A DNA stretch of 35,818 bases from an uncultured Microcaldota archaeon (lineage in GTDB: Archaea; Micrarchaeota; Micrarchaeia; CAILAH01), in the NCBI GenBank assembly GCA_903832205.1, contig CAILAH010000057.1, forward strand, positions 1 through 35,818, given 5' to 3'. The position numbers and the translations under genes were made by a program. Positions within the stretch are counted from its first letter, which is position 1, and each line of letters begins with the position of its first letter. Below, piece by piece: positions 7,934-16,376 of the stretch. A model generated the notes under the pieces. The model did no database searches. It was given only the letters and a program-made list of their open reading frames with translations, and was not told where the DNA came from.

Positions 7934-8132
7934 GCCTCCGTAGCTCAGTGGTAGAGCGCTCGCCTTGTAGCACTGATGGAGGGGGAAGCGTCCCCCTCCC
8001 TCGTGTGGTCTACACCTACCCCCTCATGGGGATGGAATAAGGAATGTCACACCGTGGTCCCCGTGGGTTCATAAGGGCCGCGGTGGGGGCCCTTATATCG
8101 GAAGGTCACAGGTTCAAATCCCACCGGGGGCT
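7934..8132 (+). tRNA. tRNA-Thr(TGT), interrupted, with two competing T-arms
   Basis: The 5' half is perfect: acceptor GCCTCCG, D-arm GCTC/GAGC, anticodon strand CTCGC and loop CTTGTA with anticodon TGT (7966-7968). The 3' end CGGGGGC plus discriminator T (8125-8132) pairs with the acceptor. Between them lie about 155 nt. The nearest T-arm, CACAGGTTCA then AATCCCAC, pairs badly. An upstream GTGGGTTCA (8063-8071) joined to AATCCCAC (8117-8124) would give a perfect T-arm by removing 45 nt flanked by GGTTCA repeats. No clean partner for CTCGC is seen. The insert holds perfect hairpins GGAGGGGGA/TCCCCCTCC (7978-7999) and ATAAGGGCC/GGCCCTTAT (8071-8096). It is either a multi-intron tRNA or a decayed one. 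Confidence 0.55.
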
Positions 8133-8165
8133 TGCGCTAACTCATTTTACAAAATTAAAGAAAAT

Positions 8166-9209
8166 TTAAATAAATAGGTTAGAAAGCAGGCCGTTCAGGA
8201 CTCCTATAAATATAAACAGCAGCCCTACTCCCGCTATGACGAAGAACGGCAGCAGCTTCAGCCCGTCCCTCATGGAGCCGCTACGTATCACCGCGAGGAT
8301 GAACGATGCGAATATGGATGTCACCATAATAGATATCATGGCGAACATCTTGAAATCATCAGCGGTAATCTTTGGCGGCGAGAACGACACCAGCCCGAAC
8401 GATGAATAATCGCCTGTAATGGGGATGTGCGCCCATACCGCGCCCAAAGTCGCAATAAGCTTATAGGATACCGCAAACAGGAAGGGCGCGCCAATAAGCG
8501 CCGCGAACGAGATGAATATGACATACATTATCATTGATGAACTGGCTTCCTTGTAGAGAATCTGCATCTTGCGCAAATCTGCGGCCGTGCGCTCCATAAT
8601 CTCGCCGATTTCACCGCCGGATGAGATGCCGAACTTAAGCACGCTCACGGTCCTGAGCAGGTATTTCGAGTTGAATCTGTTTGCAAGGTAGGAGAGCGAG
8701 TCTGACAGCGGCTCACCGCTGAACGTCCTCTTCATTGCAATCTGCACTTCCTTTGAGAAAATCCCAAACTCGGGCGTGGCAGCGCGCCACAGCGCCTGCT
8801 CCACAGGAAGGCCCGCGCGGACGTTTGCCGCTGCCAGCTGCAGGAAATCAGGGAGCACGGTCTCAAGCTCGCGCTTTCTCGCGTCAATCTGCACAAGCAG
8901 GTAGGCATACACTATTATTGCAATCGCAACGATGGAGAGCAGCTCCAAAGAGACGAACATCAATAGGCCGCCAACGAACTGGGATGCGAAAATGCCAAGC
9001 CCTGCGAGCGGCTGGGAAAATACGCTTAACCAGGTTGTGCCGAACAGGGAAATCATGAACACTAGGAGCCCGAATACCACCGCAAGCAATATTGAGCCGC
9101 CAAGCACCCACTCGGCCTCCTCCATTATGCCTGCCATGTCCAAGTACTTGGTCACCGAGTGGACGATATTTCTCGGGAGTGAACGCCCTATTTGTGTGAA
9201 CCTGTTCAT
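8166..9209 (-). CDS. T2SSF-domain membrane protein (FlaJ/TadC-like), 347 aa
   Basis: Polytopic membrane platform protein of type IV pilus/archaellum-type machines. Hydrophobic segments lie at about residues 35-60, 65-105, 220-250, 280-310 and 320-345. The cytoplasmic T2SSF-type helical bundle lies between (about 110-215: LPDFLQLAAANVRAGLPVEQ...SGGEIGEIMERTAADL). Its start overlaps the stop of the upstream T2SSF gene in ATGA (9206-9209), so the pair is coupled, as in TadB/TadC. No assembly ATPase or prepilin peptidase gene is in the window; the pilins at 11376 and 13491 are plausible substrates. Confidence 0.88.
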   Translation of the reverse strand: MNRFTQIGRSLPRNIVHSVTKYLDMAGIMEEAEWVLGGSILLAVVFGLLVFMISLFGTTWLSVFSQPLAGLGIFASQFVGGLLMFVSLELLSIVAIAIIVYAYLLVQIDARKRELETVLPDFLQLAAANVRAGLPVEQALWRAATPEFGIFSKEVQIAMKRTFSGEPLSDSLSYLANRFNSKYLLRTVSVLKFGISSGGEIGEIMERTAADLRKMQILYKEASSSMIMYVIFISFAALIGAPFLFAVSYKLIATLGAVWAHIPITGDYSSFGLVSFSPPKITADDFKMFAMISIMVTSIFASFILAVIRSGSMRDGLKLLPFFVIAGVGLLFIFIGVLNGLLSNLFI

Positions 9210-10063
9210 ACCTCAAACCTCGGTCTTGAACTCTCAATCATCGTCAGGAAAATGTACTGTACGAGCGTGATTACGACAAGCGCGCCAAAGAGGAATTCCC
9301 AGCTGAACGACACGCCCGTAAACGTAAGCAGCGTGACCATCAACGTGATTCCAAGCGATGGGACTATGATGCCGAACAGGAGATAGAACATGCCGAGCGG
9401 GTTAAGCTTCTGCCCGTAGGCCTTGATCTCTATAATCTGCTCCTGCGACATCTGGTCGAGCATTGTCTCAAGCGAAACCGCAATATCGGAGCCTGAGCGT
9501 ATTGAATTGACTACCTGAAGTATGAGCCTCTTGAACGGCTTGGACGGCGTCTCCTCCGCCACGTCCTCCATGGCCACATCGAGCGGGACGCCGAGGTTGG
9601 TCTTATCTATGATTTCCTTGAACACCTTGCTGACCTCGCCGTAATCATTGGTGAGATGGGTCATGGCGTCATAGAGAGGTATGCCTCCGCGCACCTCAAT
9701 GAGCAGCTGCCTTCCCGCGAACAGGAGGTCCTTGTCGATACTGCGCTGCCTTGATGATATCAGCACATCGACCCTCTTCATGAAGAACAGGAAGATTGCC
9801 AGAAGCAATAATGGAAGCAGGATTATCAGCCAGAGATAGCTGATGAACGCGGTTGTGAAGATAAGCAAAAAGATGAGCGTAAGCGCCACAAAAACCACTG
9901 ACGTGAACATGATTACATCCTTGATGTATACGTCCTGCGTCTTGGTCATCTTGGCAACCCTAAGCTTCTTCCTAAGGTCGGGGAAAAACGAGCCCACTTT
10001 TTCAACGAATGCGTTGACCCTCTCTTTCTTTGGTGCCGGCTGTGAACCTGCCGATGAAGACAT
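9206..10063 (-). CDS. T2SSF-domain membrane protein (FlaJ/TadB-like), 285 aa
   Basis: First gene of the two-protein secretion platform. After a soluble Lys-rich N-terminus come membrane segments at about residues 50-95, then a T2SSF bundle (about 105-205: LLFAGRQLLIEVRGGIPLYD...SGSDIAVSLETMLDQ), then two C-terminal membrane segments. The frame stays open far upstream, but the family start and the TATA box at 10095-10104 support ATG 10063 (MSSSAG). The upstream extension would run through the promoter and into hisS. It overlaps the downstream partner by 4 nt. Confidence 0.87.
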   Translation of the reverse strand: MSSSAGSQPAPKKERVNAFVEKVGSFFPDLRKKLRVAKMTKTQDVYIKDVIMFTSVVFVALTLIFLLIFTTAFISYLWLIILLPLLLLAIFLFFMKRVDVLISSRQRSIDKDLLFAGRQLLIEVRGGIPLYDAMTHLTNDYGEVSKVFKEIIDKTNLGVPLDVAMEDVAEETPSKPFKRLILQVVNSIRSGSDIAVSLETMLDQMSQEQIIEIKAYGQKLNPLGMFYLLFGIIVPSLGITLMVTLLTFTGVSFSWEFLFGALVVITLVQYIFLTMIESSRPRFEV

Positions 10064-10094
10064 TAATACCACAATAGGACATTTGCAGGTAAAT

Positions 10095-10104
10095 AATTTA
10101 AATA
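10095..10104. promoter_or_regulatory. shared divergent TATA element, hisS / T2SSF pair
   Basis: AATTTAAATA is nearly self-complementary. It lies 28 nt before the HisRS ATG (10127, leaderless on the plus strand) and 36 nt before ATG 10063 on the minus strand (leader about 9 nt). One box could serve both directions. Confidence 0.5.
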
Positions 10105-10126
10105 TGTTGTTATTGTTAATAGGAAT

Positions 10127-11353
10127 ATGATTCGACGTGCAAGGGGCATGCGGGACGTACTTCCTGAGGACGAGATTGAGCGCAAGCGCATAATCGCCAT
10201 TATTGAGAGGAAATACCAGGAATACGGGTTTGACCCCGTTTCGCACCCGGCAGTCGAGCGGCTTGACGTGCTTGAGGCAAAAAGCGGCGAGGGCATCAAG
10301 ACCGAGATATTCAGGTTTGATGACAAGGAGCTGGGGCTCAGGTTTGATTTGACAGTCTCGCTTGCAAGAATGTACGCTGAGAATGCGAACTTTGCGCTCC
10401 CATTCAAGAGATATACAATAGGCCAGTCCTGGAGAAGGGAAGAGCCGCAGTACGGAAGATATAGGGAATTCACGCAAGCCGATGCAGATATATTAGGAAG
10501 CGCAAGCATGAAATGCGAGGCCGAGCTGATTGCCTGCGCATGCGGCATTCTTGATGAGCTGGGCGTTAAGGGGTACAAGGTATACATAAACAACAGGAAG
10601 CTGCTCACATCCGTGCTCAAGCACGTTGGAGTTGCTGATGATAAGATTGATTCCGCTATCAGGTGCGTTGACAAGCTTGACAAGAAGGACAAGGAAGAGG
10701 TCGCGAAAGAGCTTGCACAGAACGGAATTGAGAACGGTAAGGAGATTGTCGAGGCGTTCAACAAGAAGCTCGATTACTATGAAACCATTGATGCGCAATC
10801 GGTTGCGGAGCTCAAGGAGCTTTTCTCATATCTGGAGATGTACGGCATTAAGCATTATGAGTTTGACCCGAGCATTGCGCGGGGGCTTGGATATTACACC
10901 GGCCCCATATATGAGATTAAGAGCGCTGACAGGCAGCTTGGCACAATCGCCGCGGGCGGCAGGTATGATGGGCTTGTCGGCATTTACGCAGGCCAGCAGG
11001 TGCCCGCAGTGGGAATTTCTTTTGGCATTGACAGGATGGCTATTTTGTTCAAGAATGAGGAGAGCAGGAAAACCTATACGAAAATTGTGCTCGTCAATGT
11101 CAGGGATGAGAACCTGAAGACCTGCATTGAGTATGCCGGGCAGTTCAGGAAGCACGGCATTGCTGCGCGCGTTGACCTGATGGGCCGCAACATGAAAAAG
11201 CAATTGGATTACGCATCCTCACTGGGCGCGGCATTCGTGGGAATTGTCGGAGACAAGGAAGCCGAGTCCAAACAAATCACGATTAAGGATTTGAGATTGG
11301 GCGAGCAAAAGACAGTTGCGATTAAGGATGCAATTAAAATGATGAAAGAGTAG
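10127..11353 (+). CDS. hisS: histidyl-tRNA synthetase
   Basis: Class II synthetase charging tRNA-His. The start GMRDVLPED is typical of the family. Motif 2 reads YTIGQSWRREEPQYGRYREF (about residues 96-115). The His-specific motif ARGLGYYTGPIYEI is near 251-264, and motif 3 AVGISFGIDRM is near 290-301. A C-terminal anticodon-binding domain follows. The length (408 aa) is normal. It is leaderless from the shared TATA element. It ends in a short intergenic hairpin facing the convergent pilin gene. Confidence 0.96.
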   Translation: MIRRARGMRDVLPEDEIERKRIIAIIERKYQEYGFDPVSHPAVERLDVLEAKSGEGIKTEIFRFDDKELGLRFDLTVSLARMYAENANFALPFKRYTIGQSWRREEPQYGRYREFTQADADILGSASMKCEAELIACACGILDELGVKGYKVYINNRKLLTSVLKHVGVADDKIDSAIRCVDKLDKKDKEEVAKELAQNGIENGKEIVEAFNKKLDYYETIDAQSVAELKELFSYLEMYGIKHYEFDPSIARGLGYYTGPIYEIKSADRQLGTIAAGGRYDGLVGIYAGQQVPAVGISFGIDRMAILFKNEESRKTYTKIVLVNVRDENLKTCIEYAGQFRKHGIAARVDLMGRNMKKQLDYASSLGAAFVGIVGDKEAESKQITIKDLRLGEQKTVAIKDAIKMMKE

Positions 11354-11373
11354 TTTGCTTTTTTTTCCAAACT
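11352..11373. terminator. hairpin with T-tract loop between hisS and pilin gene
   Basis: AGTTTG (11352-11357) pairs with CAAACT (11368-11373), and the loop is mostly T (eight in a row). It lies at the convergent 3' ends of hisS and the pilin gene. It looks like a T-tract terminator for hisS; strength and use are inferred. Confidence 0.4.
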
Positions 11374-11375
11374 AA

Positions 11376-11861
11376 TTAGCTGACGCGCACTGAGACCATA
11401 CCGCTCGTTGTGTACGGTTCAGCGCTGCCTGGAATCGTGTAAGTGATTGTTATCTTGACTTTCTCAAGTGTTGCGGTTCTCAGCGTACCTGCAGAGAAAG
11501 TTGAGGTAGCAAAGATTTCTTTATTCGGCAAAATTTCTCCCTGCGTTCCACACGACTTTATTTCACCAGTGCTTAATAGCTGCGCTTCGCATTTTGTTGT
11601 TCCTGCAATCGGGTAGCCCAGGCCATTGTTGAGAGTTAGCTTGAACTCACCTGGCGTGGCGGGTTTTGGGGCATCATTTGACATGAGAGTCATGGACTTG
11701 CATTGGAGGCTCGGCTGGAACAGGCATTCCTCGCCCATGTACTGCTGCGGGTTGAACACTCCAAACGAGTAGAGTATTGCCAAAACAGCAAGTAGAATGA
11801 TGAATGCCCAGCCATAGGTCATCAGGTATTCAACTGACGATTGGCCCCGCTTTGCCCTCAT
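11376..11861 (-). CDS. pilin-like protein with class III signal peptide, 161 aa
   Basis: The N-terminus MRAKRGQSSVEYLMTYGW followed by a hydrophobic helix (residues about 17-33) is the archaeal class III (type IV pilin-like) signal: a short basic leader, cleavage before QSSVEYL, and the hydrophobic core as the assembly helix. The rest is a beta-rich extracellular domain with four Cys (CLF...C, C...SCG), probably two disulfides. Such proteins are cut by an EppA/PibD-type peptidase and assembled by a T2SSF platform; two platform proteins lie nearby (8166-10063). The minus-strand gene converges with hisS. Confidence 0.88.
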   Translation of the reverse strand: MRAKRGQSSVEYLMTYGWAFIILLAVLAILYSFGVFNPQQYMGEECLFQPSLQCKSMTLMSNDAPKPATPGEFKLTLNNGLGYPIAGTTKCEAQLLSTGEIKSCGTQGEILPNKEIFATSTFSAGTLRTATLEKVKITITYTIPGSAEPYTTSGMVSVRVS

Positions 11862-11924
11862 GTATGAGAATATGGATTATAAATTAATAAACCTATATCG
11901 TGCAAGTATATACGGTGGTGCTAC

Positions 11925-12221
11925 ATGTCGCATACTTTTGGAAATGAACTAAGAAGAATGCCCCTTTACGCCGGTGAAGCGCCTGAAAAGAGGGGAGAAA
12001 TAATTGTCCTGGATGACGGTATAGTCCTGGAGGACGGGGATTTCAAGATGCCGCTGCATAAGTCCTTGATTGAGGCAGTCAGCGTACAGAAAGCCCTGTC
12101 GCCATCCAAGTTCGAGGTTAACCTGCGTTATTATGATTTCATGGGCTCCTCAATGGAGATGACGTTCGTGCTTGCGGATGAGGACTACAAATTTTTGGCC
12201 TCGAGGATTTCGAGAAGATAA
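11925..12221 (+). CDS. small hypothetical protein, 98 aa
   Basis: The protein is beta-rich, with no signal or membrane segment. The segment from about residue 25 to 90 alternates strands (EIIVLDDGIVLEDG, FEVNLRYYDF, MEMTFVLADE) and ends in a helix, which resembles a PH-like or OB-like small domain. The family is not recognised. A TATA-like CCTATATCG lies about 30 nt upstream. It is followed 25 nt later by the four-CBS gene and is probably co-transcribed with it. Confidence 0.7.
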   Translation: MSHTFGNELRRMPLYAGEAPEKRGEIIVLDDGIVLEDGDFKMPLHKSLIEAVSVQKALSPSKFEVNLRYYDFMGSSMEMTFVLADEDYKFLASRISRR

Positions 12222-12246
12222 GCCAGCAGTATAATTGGGTGAATGC

Positions 12247-13341
12247 ATGGAGTTTGAGGATGCAATCGTTATGGATGTCAATGAGCCCGTATCTTCCGCA
12301 GTCGGGAAGATAATCAAGGGCGAACCGTGCGTTGTGGTCACGAAGAATGGCCAGTATTTCGGCATATTCAGCTCGATAGATGTTAATGAGGTCATTGATA
12401 CCTCAAAGGAAAAGCTGGGCACCGTATGCGAAAGGGCGCCGCTGCTCAATGAGGGCGCGGACACCAAAGAGGCGGTGAAAACATTCCTTGATGGCAGGTA
12501 CAAGGCGCTCCCTGTCAAGAGCAGGGACGGCTGGAAAGTTATACGAAGGAACAAATTCCTTAAGTTTTTGCTCAAGCAGAACCTTTTGCCCAATATGAAG
12601 CTGGGTGAAATAATGAACGTGCCCCTGCACACGCTGGACCATGATGAAAGTGTAGGCAGGGCAAAGGAGATGATGAGGAAAAATCATATCAGGAGAATCG
12701 TGATCACCGAGGATGGGAAGCTTGCAGGCGTCATTGCCATGCACGACCTGCTCGTGATTTCGGAATCAAAGAAGGACAGGGCGCCGTTCGTTAAGGAAAA
12801 GGTAAGCAATGACAGGCAGCCCATAAGGGATTACATGAACAGGGAGGTTTACACCCTGTCGCCTACTGCCAGCATTTCAGATGCAGTACAGATGATTCAG
12901 GACTCGGATGCGTCCTCCGTCATCATCGCTGAGGGCACAAGGCCAGTTGGAATGGTCAGCATAAGGGACCTGTTCGAGATTGTGGCCGCCAAGAAGCACG
13001 AGGAGCGCATATACTTCAGCGGAATGGACCGTTCCGATGAGGAATACCTGCCAGAAATCAAATCCATGGTTGAGAAGGCGATGGAGAAGATTGAGGATTT
13101 CATGAAGATTGAGTACATCGCCGTACACTACAAGAAAGTGAAGTTCAAGGGATTGAGGAACAGGTATGAGATTAAGATACGCGCAGTTGGCGACCAGGCA
13201 ATCTCAGTGTCAAACGCCGATTGGGACATAAGGAGCGCAACACAGGGCGCGGTGCATGAGCTAATGACCGTGCTGATGAAAGCCCACACAAAGGGCAGGG
13301 ATATTGCCAAGGGGCGCGAAAGGGACAAGAGAAGGGATTAG
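12247..13341 (+). CDS. four-CBS-domain protein with C-terminal ribosome-factor-like domain, 364 aa
   Basis: Four CBS motifs occur in order. Two degenerate ones lie in residues 1-110. Two clear ones follow: LGEIMNVPLHTL...GVIAMHDLL (about 118-170) and IRDYMNREVYTL...GMVSIRDLF (about 192-244). CBS pairs bind adenine nucleotides. The C-terminal 95 residues (MEKIEDFMKIEYIAVHYKKV... then a beta-rich part and a basic tail) resemble the RNA-binding fold of hibernation-promoting factors. Archaeal four-CBS proteins have been described as ribosome-inactivating hibernation factors, so that role is plausible but inferred. The start is ATG 12247, with GGGTGA 5 nt upstream; an upstream TTG is less likely. 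Confidence 0.82.
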   Translation: MEFEDAIVMDVNEPVSSAVGKIIKGEPCVVVTKNGQYFGIFSSIDVNEVIDTSKEKLGTVCERAPLLNEGADTKEAVKTFLDGRYKALPVKSRDGWKVIRRNKFLKFLLKQNLLPNMKLGEIMNVPLHTLDHDESVGRAKEMMRKNHIRRIVITEDGKLAGVIAMHDLLVISESKKDRAPFVKEKVSNDRQPIRDYMNREVYTLSPTASISDAVQMIQDSDASSVIIAEGTRPVGMVSIRDLFEIVAAKKHEERIYFSGMDRSDEEYLPEIKSMVEKAMEKIEDFMKIEYIAVHYKKVKFKGLRNRYEIKIRAVGDQAISVSNADWDIRSATQGAVHELMTVLMKAHTKGRDIAKGRERDKRRD

Positions 13342-13383
13342 CCCTTTTACCCTAATTCTTTATTTTTCTATCAATCCTTACCC

Positions 13384-13423
13384 AAGGGGTATTCTTCATT
13401 TCTAAGGGGTATTCCTTGTTTTT
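13384..13423. repeat. 20-bp unit in two tandem copies
   Basis: AAGGGGTATTCTTCATTTCT is followed directly by AAGGGGTATTCCTTGTTTTT. The copies lie among T-rich tracts (13349-13445) downstream of the CBS gene. The T-tracts would fit archaeal termination of the plus-strand transcript. No gene is seen between 13342 and 13490. Confidence 0.5.
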
Positions 13424-13490
13424 CTAATTAGCCCTTTTTTTCCAATTAGCACTCATTTTCCCAAACTGAAAATCCCAATCTAAAATTTGC

Positions 13491-13901
13491 CTACTGAACT
13501 TCAACAAGCACGCCGCTAAGGTCATCCTTGGACGTGATTAGTATCCTCTTTATTCCCGCACCCGTCTGAGAGCCGGGTGTGTAATCAACATTCGCCCTGA
13601 CCTGCTTTACAACCTGTGTATTGCTGCTCGTGACAGTGAACGCGAACACCTTATCTTTGTAGTCTAGGGTGCCCAGGGGCAAATAGACATAGAGCGTTGT
13701 GTTTGTTCCCGGCCCGTATGCGGATACCGCATCAACGGTCCCCGCAAGCTTTGAGAGCGACCTCTCAGCCTGTGCGGATTCGGAGAATTGTGAGAAATCA
13801 AGCATGATCGGGAGCACTGCGTAAACCAGTGCGAATATGAGAACGAGCGCAAATCCCATCACTATGAGCGCCTCCGTGCTTGCCTGCCCCCTGAAATGCA
13901 T
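13491..13901 (-). CDS. pilin-like protein with class III signal peptide, 136 aa
   Basis: The start MHFRGQASTEALIVMGFAL has the short basic leader, the Gln-x-Ser-x-Glu cleavage context and the hydrophobic assembly helix (residues about 9-30) of archaeal class III pilin-like precursors. The remainder is a Thr/Ser/Val-rich beta domain without Cys. I chose ATG 13901 because the motif begins at once and a TATA-like ACATTTTTAATC lies about 27 nt upstream; an earlier in-frame ATG (13946) adds an unlikely leader. It is divergent to ValRS. It is a second likely substrate of the nearby T2SSF pair. Confidence 0.83.
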   Translation of the reverse strand: MHFRGQASTEALIVMGFALVLIFALVYAVLPIMLDFSQFSESAQAERSLSKLAGTVDAVSAYGPGTNTTLYVYLPLGTLDYKDKVFAFTVTSSNTQVVKQVRANVDYTPGSQTGAGIKRILITSKDDLSGVLVEVQ

Positions 13902-13971
13902 GATTCTATTTCTGCATATTAGATTAAAAATGTTTTTCATTTCCAATATAGGCGTATAGGGTGCTTTGCCA

Positions 13972-16329
13972 ATGGATGCTTACGACAAGAAACTGGAAGA
14001 GAAATGGATGGAGAAATGGTATTCAACAGACATGTACGGGTTCAAGGAAGCGGCTGGAAAGCCCACCTACATCATTGATACGCCGCCCCCGTTCACATCG
14101 GGAAAATTGCACATGGGCCACGTATTATCATATTCACTTTTCGATTTTGCCGCAAGGTACAAGAGGATGAACGGGTTCAATGTGCTCTACGCGCAGGGAT
14201 GGGACACCCAGGGGTTCCCAACCGAGGTTAAGGTCGAGGCCAAGTATGGAAGGGGCCTTCCAAGGGAGGAGTTCGTTAGGAGATGCGTTGAATGGACCTA
14301 TGAGTTCATCGATGTGATGCGCGGGCAGATGAAGAGGATGGGATTCTCGGCGGACTGGAAGCGCGAGTACATAACCATGACGCCCGAGTACCACAAGAAA
14401 GTGCAATTGTCACTGCTCAAGATGTACGGGCAGAATCTCGTTTACAAGGGCTCGCACCCGGTGTTCTGGTGCACCAACTGCAGGAGCGCGATTGCAAAGT
14501 CAGAGACAGAAGAGGTTGACAGGGAGACCAAATTGAACCGCATCAAGTTCAGGCTTGAGGACGGGAAGGATTTGCTGATTGCGACCACGAGGCCCGAGTA
14601 CCTGCACGCCTGCGTTGCGGTGCTTGTGCACCCCGATGATGAGAGGTTCACCGACCTTGTGGGCAAGGCGATTGAGACACCGCTCGGCAAGAAGGTGAAG
14701 ATATTCTCGGATGTTGATGTTGACAAGGAGTTCGGCAGCGGCGCGGTGATGGTGTGCACGTTCGGCGACAAGCAGGACGTGGTGTGGGCATACAGGCACA
14801 GCCTCCCCATAATTGACGCGATTGATGATGCGGGCAGGCTGATAAACGCCGGCGAGTTCACGGGATTGAAGCTCAAGGAGGCAAGGGAAAAGATAATGGA
14901 GAAGCTGCAGGGCGAGGGAAAGGTCGAGAAGGCCGAGCAGCTCAACCAGGTAGTCAAGGTGCACGACAGGTGCAAGAAGCCCATTGAGCTCAAGAATTCG
15001 GACCAGTGGTTCTGCAAGGTCGACGGGTTCCAGAGGGACATTGTCAAGGCTGCAAAAGAGATGAAGTGGAATCCCGAGTTTACGCTACAGTACCTGGTTG
15101 ACTGGACAAATTTCGTCGAGTGGGACTGGGTGATTTCAAGGCAGAGGTATTTTGGGACGCCTTTGCCGTTCTACATCTGCAAGAAATGCGGCGAGAGCAG
15201 GGCGGTTGAGGAGAAGGAGCTGCCGTTCAGGCCGGAGACCGCAAGAAATGACGTGAAATGCAAGTGCGGCGAGCTGATGGCCGCGGAGCAAAGCACCTGC
15301 GACTGCTGGATTGACTCGTCAATAACGCCGCTCATAATCGCGGGATGGCCTGAGAAGGGCTGGGAGAAATATTACCCCGCAACGCTCCGCCCGCAGGGAA
15401 TCGAGATCATACGCTCCTGGGCATTCTACACCATTTACAGGTGCCTCATGCTTACCGGAAAGGCGCCGTTCAAGGAGATGCTGCTCAACGGGAACGTGCT
15501 CGGCCCGGATAATAAGAAGATGAGCAAATCCCTCGGGAATGTTATTGACCCAGGAGATTTGATTGAGAAGTATTCCGCGGATGCAATAAGATTGTGGGTA
15601 GCCATAAGCGGCTCGTCAACGCACGACAGGCCGTTCAACTACCAGGAGATGAAGTTCGCGCACTCGTTCATAAACAAGGTGTGGAACGCATCCAAGTTTG
15701 TTGAGATTGCGTGCAATGATTACACAGAGGGCGATGCCGAATACGGCATTACGGACAAGTGGATAATGGGCAAGTTTGAGCGCGTGAAGGAGCTGGCGTC
15801 AAAGTCATACGAGAATTATGATTACTTCAATGCGACAAGCGCCATACAGAATTTCTTCTGGCACGATTTCTGCGACAACTATCTTGAGTTCGTGAAGCAC
15901 AGGATATACGGGGCGGATGAGAAAAGCAAGAGGGCGGCGCAGAATACATTGCTCACCATTCTTAACGAGTCGCTCAAGCTTTTGGCGCCCGTGATGTCAT
16001 TTACAACGGAGGAGATTTACTCACAGCTTTTCGCCAAGAATGAGAAGTGCGAGAGCATACACCTGTGCAGCTGGCCAAAGGATGACACGTCAAGGCTTGA
16101 TGAGCAGAGTGAGGGCGCGGGGGATTTGCTCGAGCAGATTGTTGGCGAAATAAGGAAATACAAGAGCACAAGGAAGATGTCGCTCAAGGATGAGATTCCC
16201 TGGCTGAGGATATCGGTGCCTGAAGCCCAGAGTATATACACAAACTCAATAACCGAAGAGGCAAAGCTCATAGGCAAGGTGGAGAAGATTGAGTTTGTAA
16301 GTGGAGAGATCATATCGATAGTGGAGTGA
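13972..16329 (+). CDS. valS: valyl-tRNA synthetase, archaeal type
   Basis: Class I synthetase charging tRNA-Val. TPPPFTSGKLHMGHVLSYS near residue 40 holds the HIGH box (HMGH) in the Val-specific TPPPxxSG context. The editing domain shows TTRPEYLHACVAVLVHPDDE. Two CxxC/CxC groups (CKKCGES and CKCGE, about residues 400-440) look like a zinc site. KMSKS occurs in DNKKMSKSLGNVI, and an anticodon-binding helical domain follows. The length (785 aa) is right for archaeal ValRS, which lacks the long C-terminal coiled coil of bacteria. ATG 13972 is preferred over TTG 13966; GGTG lies upstream. Confidence 0.95.
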   Translation: MDAYDKKLEEKWMEKWYSTDMYGFKEAAGKPTYIIDTPPPFTSGKLHMGHVLSYSLFDFAARYKRMNGFNVLYAQGWDTQGFPTEVKVEAKYGRGLPREEFVRRCVEWTYEFIDVMRGQMKRMGFSADWKREYITMTPEYHKKVQLSLLKMYGQNLVYKGSHPVFWCTNCRSAIAKSETEEVDRETKLNRIKFRLEDGKDLLIATTRPEYLHACVAVLVHPDDERFTDLVGKAIETPLGKKVKIFSDVDVDKEFGSGAVMVCTFGDKQDVVWAYRHSLPIIDAIDDAGRLINAGEFTGLKLKEAREKIMEKLQGEGKVEKAEQLNQVVKVHDRCKKPIELKNSDQWFCKVDGFQRDIVKAAKEMKWNPEFTLQYLVDWTNFVEWDWVISRQRYFGTPLPFYICKKCGESRAVEEKELPFRPETARNDVKCKCGELMAAEQSTCDCWIDSSITPLIIAGWPEKGWEKYYPATLRPQGIEIIRSWAFYTIYRCLMLTGKAPFKEMLLNGNVLGPDNKKMSKSLGNVIDPGDLIEKYSADAIRLWVAISGSSTHDRPFNYQEMKFAHSFINKVWNASKFVEIACNDYTEGDAEYGITDKWIMGKFERVKELASKSYENYDYFNATSAIQNFFWHDFCDNYLEFVKHRIYGADEKSKRAAQNTLLTILNESLKLLAPVMSFTTEEIYSQLFAKNEKCESIHLCSWPKDDTSRLDEQSEGAGDLLEQIVGEIRKYKSTRKMSLKDEIPWLRISVPEAQSIYTNSITEEAKLIGKVEKIEFVSGEIISIVE

Positions 16330-16376
16330 GCATGCGTGCGTTAGTTGCGTGGGAGTGGGCTGCGTAGCTGAATTCA

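Noticed and set aside
7934-8132. tRNA-Tyr(GTA) reading of the locus
   Set aside because: Counting from the D-arm places T at 33 and TGT at 34-36; the GTA reading needs an extra base before the anticodon stem.
10064-10477. N-terminal extension of the T2SSF gene to 10477
   Set aside because: It would run through the shared TATA element and into hisS on the other strand; the family starts near ATG 10063.
13972-16329. Isoleucyl-tRNA synthetase
   Set aside because: The TPPPFTSG and TTRPE-LHACVAV contexts are those of ValRS, and the length is too short for IleRS.
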